64,000 bases of DNA from Calendula officinalis (taxonomy: Eukaryota > Streptophyta > Magnoliopsida > Asterales > Asteraceae), in assembly GCA_963853835.1 (NCBI GenBank), contig OY970823.1:60707845-60771844 (forward strand), read 5' to 3'. The notes below the pieces were generated by a model. The model saw nothing but the letters and a program-made list of their open reading frames with translations, ran no database searches and had not been told where the DNA came from. The position numbers and the translations under genes were made by a program. How positions within the stretch are numbered: position 1 is the first letter of the stretch; each line of letters begins with the position of its first letter. Positions 58,054 through 64,000 of the stretch are shown here, in pieces.

Positions 58054-59303
58054 CTAGTTCGTGTAAACACCAACAAAATCAGAGCTAGTCGAACCCACGT
58101 ATAATGCATTGTTGCTCTCCTGAACCACACCAAGAGTCATGTTTAAGAAGTGTGTAAGGGTCACAGTTTGGAGCACCATTGCAGACCCATTAACCCTTAC
58201 CCCTTGAACCTCATTCTCTACTGCCACCCAAAACTCTCCATCGTTTACTGCCCGTTTGATATTTTTCGGGCTCCCAAATTCAGTCAAGAAGACCTCATTT
58301 GTGTTCCTTTTTGGTCCTTGCACCCAATACCTTTGGATTTTACTCTTCACATAATCTGGAACCAAAACATACTTGCGGTCACTACTAACGGCTGGACCAC
58401 CTACTCCCGACAGCCCGCTTAACAAAACGGTTACACGTTGAGTTCTTGGATCATATTTCAACAGCCTGCCACTCGAGTCGGGTTTAAACCCTGGTTTTGC
58501 CATGTCTCTACACACCATGAAACACGCATATATTCACAAAACCGTACCAAATCAAATAGTGAAAATGATATTGAAGCTAAATTTAATGTAAAGACAACAC
58601 CTAAATTTTAGGATAATTATTTCATCAATGGATGTACAAACTTTTTATGCATGTTAAAGACAGTCTTAAGACTGTCATTAACAAAACCATCAAATAAATA
58701 GAAGCAACTTAAATTACCTTATGTCATAAGTCAAGCTAGCATCGGTCACATAAACATTTCCGGTATACGATTCAACGTCGATACCAGAAAGATACTTGTA
58801 ACGACCAGAAAGTTGAGTTGCAAGGCCGCCATTAAACCCTACAACAAGGAGACCGAAGAAAGCATCCGTGATATAAAGATCACTAGTTTTATAATTGAAG
58901 CTAATAGCCACTGGTCTCCCACATGTTAATCCTAGTTTCAGATCATTTGTACCATCACATAATTCCTTGGTCCTGAAAACAAAATCAAAATTCACAAAGT
59001 AATTAGTAACTCTAGACAAATTAAAGTAACTTGGTGCAAATTAATTAAGTAGCAAAACCTGTTAGGTGAAGTGTGTGCAAAATCAACGAACCCAACGGTG
59101 GGACCTTTCCATTTGAGAATCCGACCATCTGCAACCGCCACATACGGGCCTTCACCGCCACGATCAAAAGCAGCAGATTGAGGACCTGTGACAGTTGCAG
59201 GCAATGCAAGTTTGTTAAAACTGGTATAATTATTCGATAAAACGGTTCCAAGAAGCAAGAACCCAACAATGAGATCCATAGCGAGAAGGTTGTTTGTTTT
59301 CAT
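58054..59303 (-). CDS. SSL: Strictosidine synthase-like protein, copy 2
   Basis: Second SSL gene on the opposite strand, converging on copy 1. Exons 59059-59303, 58718-58972 and 58054-58507 have exactly the same lengths as copy 1 (245, 255 and 454 nt), giving 317 residues. The signal peptide is about residues 1-24 (MKTNNLLAMDLIVGFLLLG). The same propeller motifs are present; differences cluster in the N-terminus, at the start of exon 3 (DMAKPGFKPD versus NTAQLGFTPD) and near the C-terminus (LTHFLNMTLGVV versus LTQFMGMNVAVV). The frame is intact. The pair arose by a recent inverted duplication that enclosed the ACBP gene, or by inversion after tandem duplication. Enzymatic role unknown. Intron 2 holds a MITE end. 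Confidence 0.93.
58648..58688. mobile_element. One end of a MITE of the 32630 family, in SSL copy 2 intron 2
   Basis: TAAAGACAGTCTTAAGACTG followed by TCATTAACAAAACC resembles the right end of the element at 32630-32796. The other end was not found. Confidence 0.45.
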
Positions 59304-59393
59304 GAATATTGTTGTGTGAAGACAGTACTGGTTTGTTTGTTTGTTTATTTGTCGATTGGAATGTGTGTATCTATATGCTTCTTGTGAATTGGT

Positions 59394-59403
59394 CTATTTA
59401 TAG
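59394..59403 (-). promoter_or_regulatory. Probable TATA box of SSL copy 2
   Basis: CTATAAATAG on the minus strand, about 91 bp upstream of the ATG at 59303. Confidence 0.65.
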
Positions 59404-61000
59404 ACATTTAAGCTCAATTTGTGATAGTTGACCACTGCTTAATTCTCCCTTGTTGAGATAAAGATGGTTACTTAAACTCGTTAAAAAGTATGCCGACTTG
59501 TGTGTATTGTTTAGTCAACTGCTTCTTTATCCTTCTTTGGCGATTCAAGAATTAAATCGTCATACCGACCTACAAAATTACAAGTGCAAGATTTTGGGGT
59601 TGTTTGGTAAGTATTCTTAATGATCTCATTGAGACGTATCCTCTTAACTAGGCTGATTCATAATGTTTGATAAGCTCTCTTATTGATCAGTATCCAAGTA
59701 AAAAAATTGAACTTTTTTTTCCCTCTTAATCGTACAGATCTAATGGAAAGTCCGAATCATTCATACATTTGTATGACTGTATCATTATCATATTAATCAT
59801 CTAGATGCTAGCAAACAACAAACAACAGCAAATACGTCACATGATTTAGATAGGCCTAATTATTTTAAAGGCGGTTCTGAAAAATAGAACACGTAAGATC
59901 CAAAATTATCAACAAAAAAAAAATCACTTTCAAATCTTCCCAATATATACCGTGAGACCGTGCGGGCATGCAACCTCCACATATAATTGACGAGTGTCCT
60001 TTGTTCGCACAAAACTTTGTCTAGCCGTACAAAAAAGTGGTTTGACATCAGTTGTACAAAAAATGCGCTGCCTGCAAAATAAAAAAATCTGAATATCGCA
60101 AAAAAAAGAGTTGAAGTCACACAAAAATATCAAGCGTGCAATCTGTTTTGCAAAATCCAAATTGGAAAGTTTAGTTTTATTCTATTTTAATAATTATATT
60201 TTATTTTAATGTAAGGCAGATGGAATGTACTTATTGTTTCCTATATATCTACCATTCATTTTGACACATGTATCAATCATACTTTCAATTACACATTTAA
60301 GCATTATTATGTAGACACATTTTTGTTACCCTTTGATTTAATTGCAATATTTCACGGCGAAGTTTGCTGCAAACATTAGTTGGTTTATGGAAGAAGGATG
60401 ATTGATTGAACATTACATTAAATAAAGAGTGAATTTAAACACAAGCATGCAATCCGAGTGAGAATGTCTGTGCTTTTTTTTTACTTATAAAATTATATTT
60501 GCTAGTTGACAACAAGCATGCAATCACTTATAAATCAAGTAAGCTTACTTTATCATACATTTGTATTGAATATTGTTCTTCATTACAAATAAGGTACTAT
60601 TTTTTCACGATTATATCTCCACACTTTTTCAGCAAGCGTGTACCTCTTTTTGATCTATTTAGTCAAATATCGCACTGTCCTATAAACATATAAAAAAACT
60701 GTGATACATCACGATATCTGAAATTTCAAATAGCCCTAGATGACAACGATTTAATTATGAACAACCATAACTGCATAAATCCACATATTCATCCATGTAT
60801 AAAAACTCTAATCATGTTCCATGACCCAATAAATGTGTACCATATTTTTCTGAGTAAGTGGGTCAAAAAAAAGATAACCAAAACGATTGAAATTGAACAA
60901 CTTGTAACGTATTTTGTCCGTTTCAAACAAAAGTAGATAAATCCATAAACATAACAAAGAGGCAAAATTAATTAAAACTTACTGCTAACACTCATTTAAC
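59404..61000. other. Intergenic, upstream of SSL copy 2 and downstream of RPL13
   Basis: AT-rich. A fragment related to the palindrome at 38145-39112 lies near 60395-60465 (GATTGATTGAACATTACATT ... CATGCAATC). No gene supported. Confidence 0.45.
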
Positions 61001-61854
61001 CTATTTTTTCTCTTCTTTCTCAGCCTCAGCAGCCCGTTTGAGCCTTGCACCCAAATGACGTTTGTTTGTTCTCTCAAGGCGTAATTTAGCATACGCATTG
61101 AACGATTTCATCTCTTCAGTAACCTTCACAAGTTCAACAGCCGCCTTCTCCCTCACAATTGGCAACACCGGTCCTTGAACCTGTGTGGCAGTTGCTAACT
61201 CTTCTGCTGTAGAATCACCAGCCTGAAACAAAAAGAAAAGGTCAATACGGGCCATGGGTCGGGTCGGCCCGTTTTCCAACTAATTGGTAGAGCAAATTTA
61301 CCTTTGTTTTCCTTGCTCGTCTTGGGAAGACAACGAGCTTAGCTTTGAAGGTTTTTAGCCTCTGAACATTTGCTTGCAATCCTTCTAAAGATCGATTCCT
61401 GCGGCGATGGTCGACTGCAATACCGATAGTTGGAGCAAGTTTCTCTGGGATACCTGCAGCCTGTTATTAAACATTAAAATTAGTTTAAATTAATTATGTT
61501 GTTAAAGAGCTAGTAACATTTATTTTAATTACTGATTAATCTTACCTTCAATTCTTCAAGAGAAAATCCACGGCCCTCTCTAAGTTTCATGTTGTATTTC
61601 AAGGTTTGACCATGAACCTGAGGACGAAGTCTTCCTGCAGGCCTAGGGAAAACCTTAACGGCTTTTGCTTGTCTGGCTGAAAAAATAAATAAATAATTAG
61701 TAGAAGAAATTGAATTATAATATGAACAGAAATAAATGAACTTACCATTGCGTCTCCTTGTTTTGCGAGCAGGCTGGTTAAACCATGTCTTGACATAGTT
61801 CTGCCAATGCTTCTTGAAATGGCCGTTTGGGATAACGTTGTTATGCTTAACCAT
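61001..61854 (-). CDS. RPL13: Large-subunit ribosomal protein eL13
   Basis: Structural protein of the cytosolic 60S ribosomal subunit. Four coding exons: 61746-61854, 61546-61676, 61302-61460, 61001-61222, giving 206 residues, the normal plant length. The N-terminus MVKHNNVIPNGHFKKHWQNY, the basic RPAGRLRPQVHGQT, GIAVDHRRRNRS and the Ala/Glu/Lys-rich tail ending AEKEEKK are characteristic. A 5'UTR intron (61862-62148, GT-AG) separates the ATG exon from a leader exon starting at 62149. The promoter has a telo box and GGGCC elements typical of ribosomal protein genes. All phases agree and no defects are seen. Confidence 0.97.
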
Positions 61855-62242
61855 GACTACTCTGTAAAAAATATCATATAGTTTATGTAGGTATAGTTGC
61901 AACACAAAGTACCCCTTAACTAACTAATTCAAAGTAGGGATCCATATGCCAAAACTAATAAAAAATAATTCAAAGTAGCAATCCGATGCAGCAACGATAT
62001 AATAAAAATGCGAAATGAATAAGTTTGAAATCGTAGAGAATTAGGGATTGATGTTCAGATGAAGAGTTCATTCATAAGGCATAAGAATTTGAGCTAATAT
62101 CGAGCAACAATTCAACAAATGATAGCATTTTAGTAAAGCAAAACATACCTGAGTTCGAGCCAAAAACCTTCGGTTACAGAGGTGAAGGTGAAGCAGCTGC
62201 GCTTTCGGATGAATTTTGAGTTGGGAGTGTTCAATGTATATC

Positions 62243-62280
62243 AAACCCTAAATCCAAGATAGGCATAATGGGCCGGCCCG
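62243..62280 (-). promoter_or_regulatory. RPL13 promoter elements: telo box and site II-type GGGCC
   Basis: AAACCCTAA at 62243-62251 and TGGGCCGGCCCG at about 62269-62280, a combination common in plant ribosomal protein promoters. Another GGCCC word lies near 62326. Located just upstream of the leader exon. Confidence 0.65.
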
Positions 62281-62289
62281 AATTTACAT

Positions 62290-63767
62290 TTATTTTATTT
62301 TTCTTTTTTTCCTACAACAATGGACGGCCCAATTAAGTCCATCGAAAATGGCACTCTAGAATCCAGACCTTGTTATATATTCTTGACTTTGATGAAAACA
62401 AATTTAAGGAAAAAATCTACTTCTGTTTTTTCAATAGCAAAATTTATGGCATAAGCTTATTAAAAAAGTTTTTAAGTTTATTAGATTAATAAGTTTAAAA
62501 TTTATTAAATTAATAAGTTTAAAAGCATCTTGGATAAGCTTTCTCTAACATACCCTTAGTTTATGAGCAGCGCCAATATGGCAATATCAGTATACCACTA
62601 GGCTACAAAGTTTAGTGAAGTTTTATTATATTAATAGTTAATTACACTTGAATGAAGTTATATTTGTACTTATTTCTTTAAATGAAGTTTTATTATATTA
62701 GTAATTATTAACTGTTTGTTAATCTTTGTTTTGTATTCATCTTTCCTGCTCGAATTTTTATCTTTTGTCAAAAGTGTAACTAAAATTTGGGTGTGTTTTG
62801 TGTGTGAATCAGAACATAAAATGGTGAAAACACCAACTTTTTTCATCTTCCTGTTTTTGTTGTGTGCGGGGGTTTTCGTCAAACAGAGTTAGGGTGTATA
62901 ATCAACCCCTGATTCTAGCGTGGGTTAATTACCAGAGTTATTTTGTTAACACATGTACCATTAGACCGGTGCCAACGGTACCGCCGGTTGGCACCGCCGG
63001 TACCGGCACCGTTGGCACGGTCCGCTGGTTGTGGCGCCGGTTTGGCTTTAGCCGGTTTGGAGACGAGCGAAGGAACGGAGGAGGAGGCGAGATGGTGGGG
63101 CCCAATGTACTTTTTACCCAATAAAAAAAACTTTTTTTTTCTTTTTTTTTTTAAGCGGTAATAAATAAATAAACGGTAATAAATACAAAAAAACAGTAAT
63201 AATTCAAAAAAATTCCCCCTCATTTACATCTATAACACTGTATTCCTGAGATATTTAGCGAGAGAAAAGAAAGAATGTAAAGAGGAGAAGAGAAAAGAAA
63301 AGATATTGAGAAAGAAAATATTTTTATTTTTTGTGTTCCTGAGTTAGACAGAAAAAAAAAAAGATATATATTTGTGTTCTCAAGTTGGAGAGAAATGAAA
63401 AAAAAAAATAACAAATTTACAATGTTACCCTTAAAATGTAAATTAGTTAAAATAATTAAGGGTAATTTGGTAAGTTCAATTACTTTTCATTAATTGTAAT
63501 TTATCTTCTCTCCAAATCTTCCCACTTTTGGGAGGAAAGTTATGAGAGAAATAATGCCCTAAAATTTCATTCGTCTTCTTTTCTCTTCTTTTAATAAAAA
63601 CTCTGGAACACAATGAAAACTAAATCTTCCTTCTAAATCCTTTCTTTTCTCTCCAAAATAAAACTCCGGAACACAGTGTAAATACCCACTCATTTCTTCT
63701 ATTTTTTACACCACATTCACCTTCTTTATCTCTCAAAAAATTCATACTTCCTCCCAAACTTAAAAAA
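62290..63767. other. Spacer with low-complexity blocks
   Basis: AT-rich repeats near 62460-62530 (TTAATAAGTTTAAAA words). A GC-rich patch at 62965-63060 is built of GGTACCGCCGG/GGCACCG inverted words. A poly-T/poly-A block lies at 63121-63215 and purine-rich AGAGAAAAGA runs at 63250-63410. Probably transposon debris leading into the frame that starts at 63768. Confidence 0.45.
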
Positions 63768-64000
63768 ATGTCCAAAAGACGTCAATCATAAGTATCCAAC
63801 GACGTGTGGGAGCTATTTCAAAATTCCCCCATTGATCCCCCACCCTCACCGGCCGGTTCTTCTTCTGATCAAACAAGCAACCCGACCCCATCGCTTGGTT
63901 TTGGGGCTTACTCTCAACCACCACCAAACTACCAATACCAACAACCACCACTAAACTTTCAATACCAACAACCACCACCCAACTTCCATTACTCTCAACC
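63768..64000 (+). pseudogene. Start of a Pro/Gln-rich reading frame, interrupted, runs off the window
   Basis: ATG at 63768 is followed after seven codons by TAA (63789-63791), but the same frame then stays open to the window end. It encodes VWELFQNSPIDPPP and then repeats of the type PPNYQYQQPP. The pattern resembles the low-complexity N-termini of transposon-associated SANT/Myb-like proteins in plant genomes, but no domain is reached. It could be a broken transposon gene or a real gene starting later. Function not assigned. Confidence 0.35.

Noticed and set aside
58150..58422. 90-codon plus-strand frame
   Set aside because: Antisense shadow of SSL copy 2 exon 3.
54553..59303. Alkaloid gene cluster around the strictosidine synthase-like genes
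   Set aside because: No tryptophan decarboxylase, secologanin, P450 or methyltransferase gene nearby; SSL genes are common in plants without such alkaloids.

Overview
This is nuclear DNA from a flowering plant, almost certainly a eudicot. The genes have many short GT-AG introns, the spacers are AT-rich, and plant families such as alternative oxidase, pectin acetylesterase, DUR3, AVT1 and strictosidine synthase-like are present next to abundant plant-type MITEs, hAT and Mutator-like elements and LTR retrotransposons. An asterid, perhaps Asteraceae, is my guess from general flavour only; nothing here proves a family.

Layout. 1-1175: broken hyccin-like (HYC) gene with an inverted repeat at its 3' side. 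2339-4060 (-): TIM17. About 4580-6320: LTR-like repeat with palindromic repeats. 8051-10607 (-): 12-exon pectin acetylesterase. 11670-14460: pile of transposons (nested Stowaway MITEs, a SINE, a Mutator-type MITE, a 1-kb foldback element, a GGTTCC-rich hAT element). 19014-24155 (+): tandem pair of alternative oxidase genes. 26365-30621 (+): DUR3 urea transporter with a hAT element in its last intron. 30964-32478 (-): AVT1-type amino acid transporter. 32630-33930: MITE and a diverged tandem repeat split by a 531-bp solo LTR. 34784-37090 (-): RNA polymerase III subunit RPC6, with a 736-bp Mutator-type MITE in its 5'UTR intron. 38145-39110: large palindrome. 39424-53649: 14.2-kb Mutator-like element whose left terminal repeat was hit by an LTR retrotransposon that is now a tandem array LTR-internal-LTR-internal-LTR (39493-52528). 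54553-59303: two strictosidine synthase-like genes in tail-to-tail orientation around a frameshifted acyl-CoA-binding protein gene. 61001-62240 (-): ribosomal protein eL13. 62280-64000: low-complexity DNA and the start of a Pro/Gln-rich reading frame with an in-frame stop.

The genes are not a pathway cluster. They are housekeeping and transport genes (mitochondrial import, respiration, cell wall, urea and amino acid transport, Pol III, ribosome) separated by transposons. Two local duplications matter: the tandem AOX pair, in which the first copy has lost the regulatory CysII, and the inverted strictosidine synthase-like pair.

The strongest structural observation is the three-LTR array. All three LTRs are 2742 bp and the whole array has one 5-bp target duplication. 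The middle LTR carries the 3'-LTR alleles at its left end and the 5'-LTR alleles at its right end, which is the expected product of unequal crossing-over between the LTRs of one insertion. All exon models were made by eye from splice sites, reading phase and family resemblance; no database search was possible.
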